DNA of 64,000 nucleotides, taken from contig NC_088207.1 in assembly GCF_037126465.1 (NCBI RefSeq), forward strand, positions 40,732,143 to 40,796,142, written 5' to 3'. Below are positions 45,401 through 53,252 of this stretch, one piece after another. Numbering within the stretch: the stretch's first letter is position 1; the number at the start of each line of letters is the position of its first letter. Both the position numbers and the translations under genes were made by a program. This stretch comes from Ornithodoros turicata (lineage: Eukaryota > Arthropoda > Arachnida > Ixodida > Argasidae). Below the pieces are notes generated by a model that had not been told where the DNA came from, made no database searches, and worked only from the letters and a program-made list of their open reading frames with translations.

Positions 45401-48400
45401 ATCTTCTTATATACCTGGAGGCTTCCACGTCGCTGTGGTTTGTAGCAGTAGGAGCACTGTACTTGCTTTTCCAAGCAGGAATTCGTATGGTCTTCATACA
45501 TGGATCCCGGAAATTTTTTTCCACAGAAACCACACGCTAGACGCGTACGTTCACACGACAGGAAGTGCACCTGCAGTGATGAATGTGCAATGAGAAACAT
45601 AATGTATATGCTACCTCTCAAAGATTAAAAAATCATCAGAGTCTGCCGCTTGGCGGTTGTCATACTGGATGTGTACGTAGATTAAGATGCGGCAGTAGTT
45701 CAGACTATTACGATGAAATATTTGCCCCTTCTGCAGCATATATCTTGAAAAGTTGGAGTTGGATCGGACGGCTACGTAATTATAGTTGAAATAAATGGGA
45801 GACAGAAGACGAAAGTAGGGGAAGTAACAAAAAAGGGGTTTATTAAAACTTAAAAATTATAAAAGTTAGGGAGGATGTCTACGTTACGGCGGAAGCTCCG
45901 CCTTCTTCGGGACGCATTTAGCTCTTTCGTCCCGAAGAAGGCGGAGCTTCCGCCGTAACGTAGACATCCTCCCTATATATATACAGTCGACCCCCGTTTA
46001 TCCGGACGGTGCCGTTCCCGGCGAAATCGTCCGGATACCGGGGCATCCGGATAAATGAAACGACCGAATAGAGACCTCCTACAGAGCAAGGTTTAATTAA
46101 AACACAGAAATCTCGTCAATGACAGCTGTTATATAGTAGTGTAGGCACTCGATTCCTGCAAACTTTTGCTAATTGCATAGAGTTGAGCCACGCTGTTGCG
46201 CTGCTCGAAGAATGTCAATGCGGTCGCAAAGTATCAATGTCCGAGCCTTGTTTCTCACTGGCGTCATCGGCACCGTCTTGCTGCACATGATCGGAGACAA
46301 CAGCAGCAATCACACCGTCGTCAGTCATAGCTGCACACGCGTCATCATCCTTATCAACGTCAACGTAGTCAGAAACCGCAGCATCATCTACGGCAGTCGC
46401 AGTGAGTCTCTGCATCAGGAATCGCAGCTCAACGGGCCGTAAGCAGCAGGCCCTCGGGTTGGAGTTTTCCCCTCTAGAACCGGACAGTTGCTCGAGATAT
46501 TTCCAAATGACTCGACTGGTCAACGTGATGCACACAAATAGAAAAGGGGGTCATCGTGCACGGTTGTCTCCCCTACGGAGGAATGTAGGTCCCTGACGTG
46601 TGACGGGAATAACCCCAAAACAGCGAAAAGGGTGACGAAGTGGGGTCAGCGTCTCCTCTTACTCACGGTAGTCCGGATAACTGAAGCTGGATTACAAGAA
46701 TTTTCGACTTTCGTTCCCTGGAATTCTTGTCCGAGTCCGGAAGCTGAAGTCCGGATAAACGAGAACAAAATACATGGAGGAAAATCTGTTCCCGTGCCTT
46801 TTGTCCGGATACCGCGGGATCCGGATAAATGAAGTCCGGATAAACGGGGGTCGACTGTATATATATATATAGGGAGGATGTATATCGGAGGTATAGGTAT
46901 ATATATGAATGTATAACTGAGTACAGATGGACGCGAAAACAAATAGACTACAAGTAATGAAGAGATATATATGTGAATATATATATGAATGTATAACTGA
47001 GTACAGATGGACGCGAAAACAAATAGACTACAAGTAATGAAGAGACTTGGGAGGCCGTATAAGAGTTAATATATAACCCGTGCGTGCGTGCGTGCGTGCG
47101 TGCGTGTTCAAGGGGGGGGGGGGGGGGGCTATCCACCCCAAACGTTAGGCTAGTTTTCCTCCTCTCGCCTCCCCCGTTACGCGCTTCCACGATGAACCCC
47201 CACCCCACAAGCACAGGCCTGGATCCGCCCCTGCTCAATATATTCATGGGTGCTGTCTCAATGTAAAAACATATATCCACCCGTATTTATTGACACCAAT
47301 GTTGTATCCCGACACTATGTTATGCTTCGCCCCTTCAAGACATTGTAATCGTGCTGGAATAAATCGGGCGTGTTTGACATTCATATAGGGTGTTTATTTA
47401 TTTTTCGTTACAGAATTTTTATTAAAAAAACTAGCAGAGCAAAATAGATGCGTTTTTGTAGTTGAGTTATATGGCCAGGTGACCATTCTCTCGAAGAATG
47501 TGTGTACGTACTTTTCGAGCGCAAATGACGCGACTTTCGCCTTATCTGGGTCGGAGAGCGGACTATCTGGCCAACAGATTAGCTACTACACTCACACTCC
47601 TATACAACAAAACTCAGGGGACAGCAAAACAAATTTGCAGTTAAGGTATTTTCATTAAAAAGGATGTCCATTATTGGACCTATAAGGCTCCAGCGGGACC
47701 GCAAAAAAATTTGCTGAAGTGGTGTTTTCGTTAAAAAGGTGTTCGCTATAAAGGAGTTTGACTGTACACCAATCAGCTCCATCGCTCCAAAGCACGTGGC
47801 TTTCTCATGTGAGTTGCCTGTCGCTCTGTCCGCGCTCGAAAAGTGATTAATTCTTGTTTCAGCTCATTTGCATAGCGAAATTCGGCGACGGATATTTCAA
47901 CAGACGTGCACGTTTAGGGTATTTTTTTAAAACATGGAATGTCTTTCAAAGAGGAATATCTCCTGTTCTGTTATCTTGCTAGTGCGCAAAATTCCCTAAT
48001 GAAAGAGGTAAATTAATCAATTTTAGGTAATTAGTGATCGTGTAGTTACATACTGTCTTCAAGAGAATGTTCGCCTGGCCATATAACTCAATAAAAACGG
48101 CCTCCATTTTGCTCTGCTAAAAATTATGTAACGAATAAATATAAACACCCTGTATACCTGCTAGCTCATGCGCGACTTTGCCGCTTGCTGGCTCGTACGG
48201 CCCTCGCCCTCTTCTTCTTTCTCGCCGAAAACTTCACTTCCCGCCAGAGCCGTATTCTTCCCGCGCGTTTCGGGCGACGCGCGCACGAGGCCGCCCGAGC
48301 GCTTGCGCATTACCGAGTCATCTGTCCTCTGCGTTTGTTATATTCGCGCCTTCCAGTTCTTATGGTTGCCGACCATATATGCGTGGCGCTATTTCGATCT

Positions 48401-51400
48401 CTACAGTCGGCTCATAGGAATCCGCCGAAGAACTCAACAGACCGCATCAGGGACAACCTAGCGATGACTATGTTAATGTGCCTCATGCACGTCGGTCAGT
48501 CATATCGTGCCTTCGCAAATTTGTAGACAATGTCGGAGCTTTCCGGCGCCATGTGGTCGAAATTACCCGCTCACTCCTGTAACCTGCGGCACGTGCAGCT
48601 TGTCGCCGCGCAAATACAGGCTGAAAAACGAGACACGTACACGTGTACGACAAAACGACGTACGACACGTCGTTCGGCGAGTCGCACAGCTTCACGTCAC
48701 GACATGTCGCATGCTGCCTTCGCAGGCACATGGACGGCGACATCCCTATATGTCGCTCTGGAGTCCGAACCGCTGTACGATGTTGCTGCGTGGCCTCGCT
48801 TACACTTTACTTAACGTAACGAAATTTGCTCATATCATAAAATACAGTAAACGAGAGAACAATTCGTTCCTTCTGTCACTTGTTTTTCACAACGCGGCAC
48901 GACGAAATCAGTCACTCGTTTATCCATTTATTCGTTGTGTTCCGAGCACACGCTGTCCGCCGTTCATTCTCGGATCCACTACGACTACGAGAGTCGGAGC
49001 ATGGCTGCTTGGTTCGTGATGTCACCACATAATCACTGCAACCTCGAACTGCAGCGGAGGTGTCGAGGCCGTTTTGTCGCTCTGTGACGTCTCATCTCAT
49101 AGAGAGCTGCTGTGATGACATATCTCGCCAGAATCCGTCCTAGGATGCTTTGCTTTGCTTTGCGTTGCGTCGGTCGTACATGTGTCTCGCTCTTGACACA
49201 CCTTACGTTTAAATCAGCTCCAATGACCTTGCCTCACCCTTGTAGGGACACCGGTAGACCCTACAGTGTGTGACAGACTTGACGGCTGCTGCGGACCACC
49301 AACCGCAGAGCCGTGCCCATCATCCTCTCCAACGGAGATAGGCGCTCCCGCTTGTCTGCATTGCTGTCCACCTTGGTCCGCCAGCAATGACGCCATGACT
49401 CATTATCTTCAAGATGAGAGGTGGCTTCCCTCGCAGCTTTAGGTCACTTGACCGTAGTTTACTGCTCAACGACGCCTTCACCCCTGTGTTCCCTGCTAGA
49501 ATGGTTTACAGTAAGTACGATGCTGTGCTCAACTTGCCATATTACTACGATTCCCCATATCATCTAGGACTAGCGACCAGTACACACGTGAACGACGGGT
49601 GCTTCGACGCCAACTTTAATTGTCCAGAGTCCTTGACCCATGGAGCACCCCTGCGCGTCAGTACCTGGCTCCCCCTTCGCGCTCTCTCATACTGACACAG
49701 CTCTACGCTCTACCATTCTTCACCAACTTCCTCACATTTCAGATATGCGATAGATTCTATAATTGATTTCGTTAACGTGCGGCAGGCATTACCTCTCACC
49801 TTACCTGAAGATTTGTCAACGTGGAAACCTTTGTACAACCTTGTTTCTTATTTGGACAGTAGACTGCCATATTCTTCAGAGCCGTGATCACAGCGTATGC
49901 TTCATCCATCTGCAAAACCAAATAGTGGGCACATGCTTTTTCTTTTTTAATATTGCTACTCACTTTTCTAGGATTTTGAATGGGTAACTACACAGGGTGT
50001 CTTTTTTTTTTTTTTTTATGTGCCACAGATTTTTTTTATTAAAAGTCTACGAGAGCCCTGGTATGCCGTTTGGGCGTCTAACATACCTGGCCTGGCGGAC
50101 AACTTTCCTAGGTGGTCGCATCAGTGTTCGATGACTAATTAACTAAAATCTGATAATTAACTTATTAATTAACGAGTTTTCGGGAAAACCGGAGATGGCA
50201 GGATTAATCAGCGATTTGGAAATGTTTCTGTGCTTCAAGATACGAGCAGTTTTTGTCTGCTATGCAAATGAGTCGAAACCGAAAAGCGCGCCTACGCCGA
50301 CGGAGGCTTATCTGGGCCGTAAAGCGGATTATCTCCATATAGCTCCAAATCACGTGGCGCTGTGGTCCCTGCGTTCGGAGTATACAGGGTGATCGAAATG
50401 ATGATAGAAATTCGTAGAAAATAACGTAGGCAAGGGAGAGACTGAAGGGATTTCTTTGTTTTCTTTTTTTTTTATTGCCAGAACATTTGCCACATATTGG
50501 TACCGTTTTTATTTCATTTATGGAAATTTCATTTCCTGAATTGAACTACGACATTCCCCGAGTCAACCTAACGTTTTCTTTGCGGAAATGGGTTCCTCGT
50601 GGTCATTTTACTCAGTATAGCACCTGTGACCCTGACATCAATGACGATAATTGCTTAAATAAATTGGCCGAAAATTAACGGAAGTGAGTCCTTGGCTCCG
50701 CCACTTTTATGTCACCTCTTCTTCGAGCGCCAAAGTGCAAGTAGAGGAGGTTACAATGACACGGCATACGAAAGGGAAAGTGTTTGATCTCCCAACCCAC
50801 AGAAGGATTCCGCTTGTGGGAGACCTCGTTTTCGATCAGATAGCTCTGATTCCCGCACTCACCGCGTGTGTTTGTTCTGTGGGTTGGGGTCCTAACCAGG
50901 GCCCGATCTAGGAATTTCCAGAGGGGGGGGGGAGGGTCCGCTACGGACAAGTGCCACGTGCATGCTGGGATTGGTCCACTGAACCCTATGTTCAAGCCTG
51001 GAATTGAGAGGTGATCCGGATCCCGGGACCCCCCCCCCCCCCTTGATCTGCGCCTGGTCCTAACCTTCTCCCCCTCGTATGGCGTGTCAATGTAACCTTT
51101 CCTCGCACTTTGGCGCTCAAAGTAGAGCCGACAAAACAAAAAAAAAAAAAAAAGTGGCGGAGCCTCGTTCCCACGAATTTTCGGCCAATTTCTTTCAGCA
51201 ATTGTCATTTATATCAGCGTTGCAGGTGCTATACTGAATAAAATGACCACGAGGAAACCATTCCCGCGAAGAAAACGTTAGGTTGACTTGGGAAATTTCG
51301 AAGTTCAATTCAAGAAATTAAATTTCCATCGATTGAAATGAAATAAAAATGGCACCAATATGTGGCCAATGTTGCTGGCAGAAAAAAAAAAATCCTTGAA

Positions 51401-53252
51401 CGCACGTCTCTCCCTTGCCTACGTTATTCACTATGAATTTATGTCATGGTTGGCGGACCACCCTGTAGATATCGCAAAACAAAAGCAAAACAAAAGCGAA
51501 ACCTCCAGATCCCTCCCCCCTCGTCACCAGCCTCTGAATAAACAAATTCTTCCAGCTAGGCTGTAGCACTAAACCTATAGATCTGGAGGGAAAACCTCCA
51601 ACTTGGCAACACTGCCTTCAGCATTGAGAAGGCACTGGGGAACAGTAGGGGAGCAGGTAAAAGCACCGTCGCCATCCGGCTCTGTGTGCCCTGGCGCGCT
51701 ATCTCAAGGACTGGACTTCACCATCGGACACTCAGTCTTATCAGTGCTCTCAAGAATCAAGCGTCACAGAGCCGAGCTGGTCGCACCGGTGTGATTTACG
51801 TCGCCATCTTGTCCTTTCCTTCTGTCCGTCTGTCTATTATGACAGGCACTTTTCAAACTCTCTCCCTGATTTAACCTAGTTCGTGTTATGTTCCTTTTAA
51901 TTTCGACTTGATCCGCTCAACCACGATGTTCCACGAAGCGCCCATTGCGCAAGTTTGCGCAGTCACCAGCAGTCTTCCAACTGTCCCGCTGCTCGCGAGC
52001 TCTTGTACGTTCCCTCAACCTGCATGGGCATGCTCCAGACGTCGAATATACATTGCTACCGTTAGTACAGTGCTGGACAAAAGTTTACGGAACACGCTCC
52101 GGCGCATTCCTCCCTCAGAGTGACCACGCTAGCAGCGAATGGTACCGTACGGACTTGCAAACAGGTGACTGGGTTACCTAAGCGCATGTCTGTTAGTCCG
52201 TACAGTCCCATTTGCTGCTGGCGTGTCACTCTGTGGAAGGAATGTGCCGAAGCGTGTTCCGTAAACTTGTGTCCAGCACTGTACAAGTATACCACACGGG
52301 TGAAAAGCAAAGTAAGAAAAACCTCTTCTTGCTTCACATGGACCTGAGGAGCGCACATTTACGATGGCACAGACGAGACGCATCTGGTATATCTGTGAAC
52401 ATAGTTTTAGTGTACCGTACGTACGCCATCGCCTTTGCGTACGTTAGGGATAACACTGGTGGTTCTGCGCACGCGCACACCATAAAGAGAGCTTCTCGCA
52501 GTGCGCTGAACCACCACGGTATCCCCTACGTACGCAGAGGCGATTGCGTACGATGTACTAAAACTCTCTATTGACTAGCAGCATACTTATTCTGACGCAT
52601 AAACGCATCAGCGGAAACGAGGACGCAGATCGAACAGCCGCAGGCGCGCACCAGTACACCCGGCGTGCCGTTACCTCGTCTCAAGCCTCACTGGCCCCAT
52701 GATGCAGTCTCAATGGCAACGTGACATCACCACCCACTCTCTGCTTTACTCCGTTGACTCCACATGCCGCGTTCCTTTACCACAGTCTTCCACCGCGTGA
52801 GACAGAGACTGTTCTTCTTCTGGGCCCAGAAGAAGAACAGTCTCTGCTCGAAATATCGGCGGCTCCTGTCCTGAGGCAACTCCCTTCCTACTTCTTTACC
52901 GGTTCGCTGGATTTCTACCCATCAATGTATATAGGAAGTTTGGGGAAAACAATGCTAAATGAATCTATAGGGTCGACACAGAAAGGGGCTGTGCCTGCCC
53001 TATATGATATGTTCAAACGTTCCTTACCTCACGAAACTGAATATCCTTCTTTTCGTATTGGCAGAATATAGTCTGTTGCGAGCTACGTTGATCAACGCAG
53101 GTAGAACAAAAGACGTGATTTTTGGGGTCCACGTACATCGTGAGGGAGATCATGTGGCATTTCGAGCACGTATTCCAATGCGGGATCTCGTCTGAAAATT
53201 CTATTTCCACAGGGCCACCAGGAAGGCCTTGGAACTTCACTTCTTTCGGCAT
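33749..53252 (-). CDS. RING/TRAF-type zinc-finger protein with a duplicated-exon tail, 17-exon model
   Basis: A protein of about 931 residues. Exons, 5' to 3' on the minus strand: 53252-53028, 45570-45415, 44083-43937, 43096-42989, 41958-41884, 41731-41657, 41386-41315, 41087-40956, 39621-39484, 38164-37877, 37306-37088, 36499-36290, 35552-35340, 35266-35126, 34475-34278, 34212-33994, 33928-33749. All have AG/GT borders, all are multiples of 3 bp and all join in phase 0. The start ATG follows an in-frame TAA about 30 bp upstream. Residues 29-70 form a degenerate RING and 88-159 hold three TRAF-type zinc fingers. The rest is polar, acidic and low in complexity. TRAF-zinc-finger proteins act as adaptors or ubiquitin ligases in TNF/Toll-type signalling; that role is inferred. 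No MATH domain is seen, so a TRAFD1/XAF1-like protein or a shortened TRAF are both possible. Middle exons, especially 41315-41386, need transcript support. Confidence 0.78.
34860..35085. mobile_element. Fragment of a CAGGGTG-type fold-back element
   Basis: The end GGTGAAACACCCTG followed by TA matches the right terminus of the TA-flanked CAGGGTG elements at 43310, 47386 and 50385. The AAGGCTAATTG and AAAATTGTCC words upstream fit the interior of such elements. The left terminus was not found. Confidence 0.4.
35848..36225 (-). pseudogene. Dead duplicated tail exon split by a transposon
   Basis: On the minus strand, 36225-36182 reads CAATACAACAAAAGG to GATGGAACACCAGTTACACC and 35884-35848 continues GTTACGTCTGCGGGGTACAC. 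Together these match the start of type 2 exons (QYN...DGTPVMPAG...). An element lies between the halves, and the acceptor that reads CCCAG in live copies is CCCAC here. The exon cannot be spliced in and is a decayed member of the array. Confidence 0.7.
35885..36181. mobile_element. hAT-like insertion inside a duplicated exon
   Basis: An approximately 297-bp insert with right end GGGTACGCGTCACCCGG (minus strand) and CAGTGGCGTCGCTAGGG at the terminus, and left end CACCAGGGGGTGCGG. It is bordered by decayed 8-bp repeats GACGTAAC and GGTGTAAC. A GTGGGG/poly-T/poly-G tract lies within it. The length of the target repeat suggests hAT. Confidence 0.6.
36785..36980. mobile_element. hAT-like element (TIR type AAGGCCCTGG), partial copy C
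   Basis: The right end GGAAAACCGAGGGCCTTAGC and the preceding GGGATTCAGTGAAATTC and TATCCGCACACCCCT words match, inverted, the left part of the copy at 23220-24088. The other end is missing. Confidence 0.7.
37088..38164 (-). CDS. Two long polar exons
   Basis: Exon 38164-37877 has 96 codons (LRNQHDLKDDTYVSPAG to SHTDEMVSP). Exon 37306-37088 has 73 codons (DSSATDSFCYTSSIERVASN to NVQHSPSQ). Both are phase 0 with good splice sites (CTTCTAG/GTGAGG and CCAACAG/GTAAGA). They are Ser-, Asp- and His-rich and probably disordered. Confidence 0.7.
37505..37590. repeat. TTAATTAA-rich palindromic tract
   Basis: Repeated ATTAATTAA words with the inverted pair GGTGGGCTAATTAATT and AATTAACCCACC. It is AT-rich intronic sequence of unknown origin. 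Confidence 0.6.
38500..38880 (-). pseudogene. Penelope-like element fragment (GIY-YIG region)
   Basis: The minus strand gives KGIVVIPYTVTWYMSHCLM, VKIVGGKKLSSLPLIINKEA and, in a second frame, YEILLNCGRRHIGQTGRCLN with SRLKEHRN. This is the linker and GIY-YIG-type endonuclease of Penelope-like retroelements. A frame change separates the two parts. It lies in an intron of the TRAF-type gene, in the same orientation as that gene. Confidence 0.8.
39484..39621 (-). CDS. Duplicated linker exon, downstream copy
   Basis: 46 codons, RALATPLNQAFTEGCLDS to QKIDEAEPSQEEEEE, two Glu codons longer than its sister at 40956-41087. An hAT-like element (39833-40925) now separates the two copies. Confidence 0.75.
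39833..40925. mobile_element. hAT-like element splitting a tandem duplication
   Basis: An approximately 1.09-kb element with ends AGGGTTGGTTACC and GGTAACAAACCCTGG, flanked by TTAGGACA (39825-39832) and TTAGGGCA (40926-40933), an 8-bp repeat with one mismatch. The interior has GGAAACGG-type words near both ends and a SINE copy in the middle. Confidence 0.75.
40375..40515 (+). mobile_element. SINE fragment inside the hAT-like element
   Basis: AATGTCTGCACAGTTCCCTG and GAAGTCTGCCCCAGATGCAC align with the body of the SINE at 1530-1815. Head and tail are diverged. Confidence 0.45.
40956..41087 (-). CDS. Duplicated linker exon, upstream copy
   Basis: 44 codons, RALATPVNQAFTESFLGF to QKIDEAEPSQEEE. 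It is a clear paralogue of the exon at 39484-39621, with the same borders and flanking intron sequence, so the pair arose by tandem genomic duplication. Confidence 0.75.
41315..41958 (-). CDS. Three short linker exons
   Basis: Exons 41958-41884 (EETEKKLGEEEAVAMKCEVS...), 41731-41657 (VDAEVQTSHFQMSGEDF...) and 41386-41315 (IMMNVRKLPQSAQEHFNTLL...) are 25, 25 and 24 codons long, all phase 0 with consensus borders. The first could form a short charged helix. The third rests only on its splice sites and open frame and is the least certain exon of the model. Confidence 0.55.
41468..41623. mobile_element. Fold-back MITE
   Basis: The left arm (AGGCGTGCTTGCACAAGTG...TTCCTCAGTG) is matched by the inverse of the right arm (CTGAGGAAGC...CGTGCAAGCAGGCC). 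The open frame across it (RALAKPLRMALRNFS...) looks exon-like but is a by-product of the arms, so I left it out of the gene. Confidence 0.55.
42566..42741 (+). mobile_element. TA-flanked MITE, 176 bp, copy 1
   Basis: Ends CAGTCAAACTCCTTTATAGC and AAAGGAGTTTGACTG, flanked by TA. The interior repeats TTTTTAACGAAAATACC. A second copy of the same length lies inverted at 47589-47764. Confidence 0.9.
42989..43096 (-). CDS. Linker exon (acidic)
   Basis: 36 codons, VSSAVVVHEDDIVTAVPEPP to ENDTYH, phase 0 on both sides, between CTGGCAG and GTAAGG. It has low complexity and is acidic; no domain is recognised. Confidence 0.7.
43310..43907. mobile_element. CAGGGTG-type fold-back element, TA-flanked
   Basis: The left arm starts CAGGGTGTTACCCTATAAAA and the right arm ends TTTTATAGGGTAACACCCTG. 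The arms extend inward (GCCAATTACTCAATGCAGG versus CATTGAGTAATTGGCGAG; CAAGATGG on both sides), so nearly the whole 598 bp can fold back. TA borders suggest Tc1/mariner-type mobilisation. Confidence 0.85.
43937..44083 (-). CDS. TRAF-type zinc finger exon 2
   Basis: 49 codons. EHKKVC completes finger 2 (H129-x3-C133). Finger 3 is C140-x2-C143-x11-H155-x3-C159 (CPKCNRSVLRMKFAIHDYQC). All three fingers share the exact spacing C-x2-C-x11-H-x3-C. Confidence 0.9.
44267..45265. mobile_element. hAT-like element (TIR type AAGGCCCTGG), copy D
   Basis: Ends GTAAGGCCCTGGTTTTCTGC and GCGGAAAACCCTGGGCCTTAC. It contains TTCCGCGAAATTCGACG-type words as in other copies. Flanking repeats are not convincing. 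Another element appears nested at about 44555-45050. It lies in the intron between the two zinc-finger exons. Confidence 0.75.
44555..45050. mobile_element. Element nested in copy D (ACTCGCATA-type ends)
   Basis: The left TGTATTTACTCGCATAGTTT and the inverse of the right CAAAATACGCGAGCAAATGT are similar inverted ends. TGCGCAAATT words occur near both. The exact borders are uncertain. Confidence 0.5.
45415..45570 (-). CDS. TRAF-type zinc finger exon 1
   Basis: 52 codons starting VHFLSCERTRLACGFCGKKF. It contains C88-x2-C91-x11-H103-x3-C107 and the first pair C114-x2-C117 of the next finger, whose H and C are in the following exon. It has a good acceptor (CACTGCAG) and donor (GTATAT). Confidence 0.9.
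45868..45974. repeat. Perfect 47-bp hairpin
   Basis: Arms 45868-45914 (starts AGGGAGGATGTCTACGTTAC) and 45928-45974 are exact reverse complements with a 13-bp loop. The stem is GC-rich. The TA-flanked element at 45984-46857 follows directly, and AGGGAGGATGT recurs just beyond it at 46871. Confidence 0.9.
45984..46857. mobile_element. TA-flanked element with CCGGATAAA repeats
   Basis: Ends CAGTCGACCCCCGTTTATCC and GGATAAACGGGGGTCGACTG, bordered by TA within an AT-repeat. The words CCGGATAA, GTCCGGATAC and GGGATCCGG repeat near the termini, as in Tigger-type non-autonomous elements. Minus-strand frame 46535-46215 is Asp-rich (DDAAVSDYVDVDKDDDACAA), reminiscent of an acidic Tigger tail, but no DDE core is visible. 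Confidence 0.85.
46901..47045. repeat. 80-bp tandem duplication
   Basis: ATATATGAATGTATAACTGA followed by GTACAGATGGACGCG... to AATGAAGAGA occurs at 46901-46965 and again, with no mismatch noticed, at 46981-47045. Confidence 0.9.
47079..47230. repeat. (CGTG)n microsatellite, G-run and hAT-type MITE end
   Basis: Seven CGTG units precede a run of about 18 G. The stretch then ends with CAGGCCTGGATCCGCCCCTG at about 47213-47232, which is the inverse of the terminus type seen at 50897 (CAGGGCCCGATCTAGG). The left terminus of this small element is not clear. Confidence 0.55.
47386..48152. mobile_element. CAGGGTG-type fold-back element with nested MITE
   Basis: The left arm GGGTGTTTATTTATTTTTCG...AGTTATATGGCCAGGTGA is inverted at the right as CGCCTGGCCATATAACT...ATAAATATAAACACCCTG, followed by TA. 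The 176-bp MITE at 47589-47764 is inserted inside. Confidence 0.85.
47589..47764 (-). mobile_element. TA-flanked MITE, 176 bp, copy 2
   Basis: An inverted copy of 42566-42741 of the same length. It ends AAAGGAGTTTGACTG with TA. The opposite terminus is diverged (CACTCACACTCCTATACAAC). Confidence 0.85.
48153..49991. other. CpG-rich unassigned region
   Basis: About 48170-49120 is rich in CG dinucleotides (for example ACGTGTACGACAAAACGACG) and has several overlapping frames, none resembling a known protein. A frame at 49414-49695 is also unrecognised. It could be an unrecognised element or an internal promoter region of the TRAF-type gene's large first intron; neither is supported further. Confidence 0.35.
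49992..50384. mobile_element. CAGGGTG-type element, left part only
   Basis: Begins CACAGGGTGTCTTTTTTT and contains AATTAACTTATTAATTAACG and TTTTCGGGAAAACCGG. It runs directly into the next element at 50385 without its own inverted end, so it is probably truncated. Confidence 0.5.
50385..51465. mobile_element. Large CAGGGTG-type fold-back element, TA-flanked
   Basis: Two diverged inverted arms of about 400 bp. The left CAGGGTGATCGAAATGATG, AACGTAGGCAAGGGAGAGA, TCCTCGTGGTCATTTTA and GAGGTTACAATGACACGGC are each mirrored on the right (GTCTCTCCCTTGCCTACGTT, TAAAATGACCACGAGGAA, GCGTGTCAATGTAACC). Reading frames on both strands are by-products. A 160-bp hAT-type MITE sits in the centre. Confidence 0.88.
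50897..51056. mobile_element. 160-bp hAT-type MITE nested in the fold-back element
   Basis: Starts CAGGGCCCGATCTAGG and ends TTGATCTGCGCCTG, with perfect 8-bp duplications GTCCTAAC (50889-50896 and 51057-51064). G- and C-runs lie just inside the ends. Confidence 0.9.
52068..52281. mobile_element. TA-flanked MITE, 214 bp
   Basis: Ends CAGTGCTGGACAAAAGTTTA and TAAACTTGTGTCCAGCACTG, flanked by TA. Inner inverted words include CGGAACACGC and GTGACCACGCTAGCAGC. The terminus resembles Tc1/mariner ends. A 99-codon frame across it is a by-product. Confidence 0.88.
52403..52565. mobile_element. MITE with AGTTTTAGT ends, copy 1
   Basis: Starts AGTTTTAGTGTACCGTACG and ends CGTACGATGTACTAAAACT. Inner inverted arms include GGTGGTTCTGCGCAC and GTGCGCTGAACCACC. 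A second copy is at 61221-61380. No clear target repeat was seen. Confidence 0.8.
52803..52846. repeat. Perfect 44-bp palindrome
   Basis: The half-site CAGAGACTGTTCTTCTTCTG plus GG is followed immediately by its exact complement, with no loop. Downstream CTCGAAATATCGGCGGCTCC may belong to a Penelope-related end; that is inference. Confidence 0.9.
53028..53252 (-). CDS. First coding exon: degenerate RING domain
   Basis: 75 codons, beginning MPKEVKFQGLPGG and ending in front of GTAAGG. The RING reads C29-x2-C32, then H46-x2-C49-x2-C52 and C64. The usual third cysteine just before the histidine is replaced (DPKNH), and the last cysteine is absent (CQYEKKD). It therefore resembles TRAF RINGs but lacks two zinc ligands. 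It is separated by a 7.5-kb intron from the zinc-finger exons. Confidence 0.82.
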
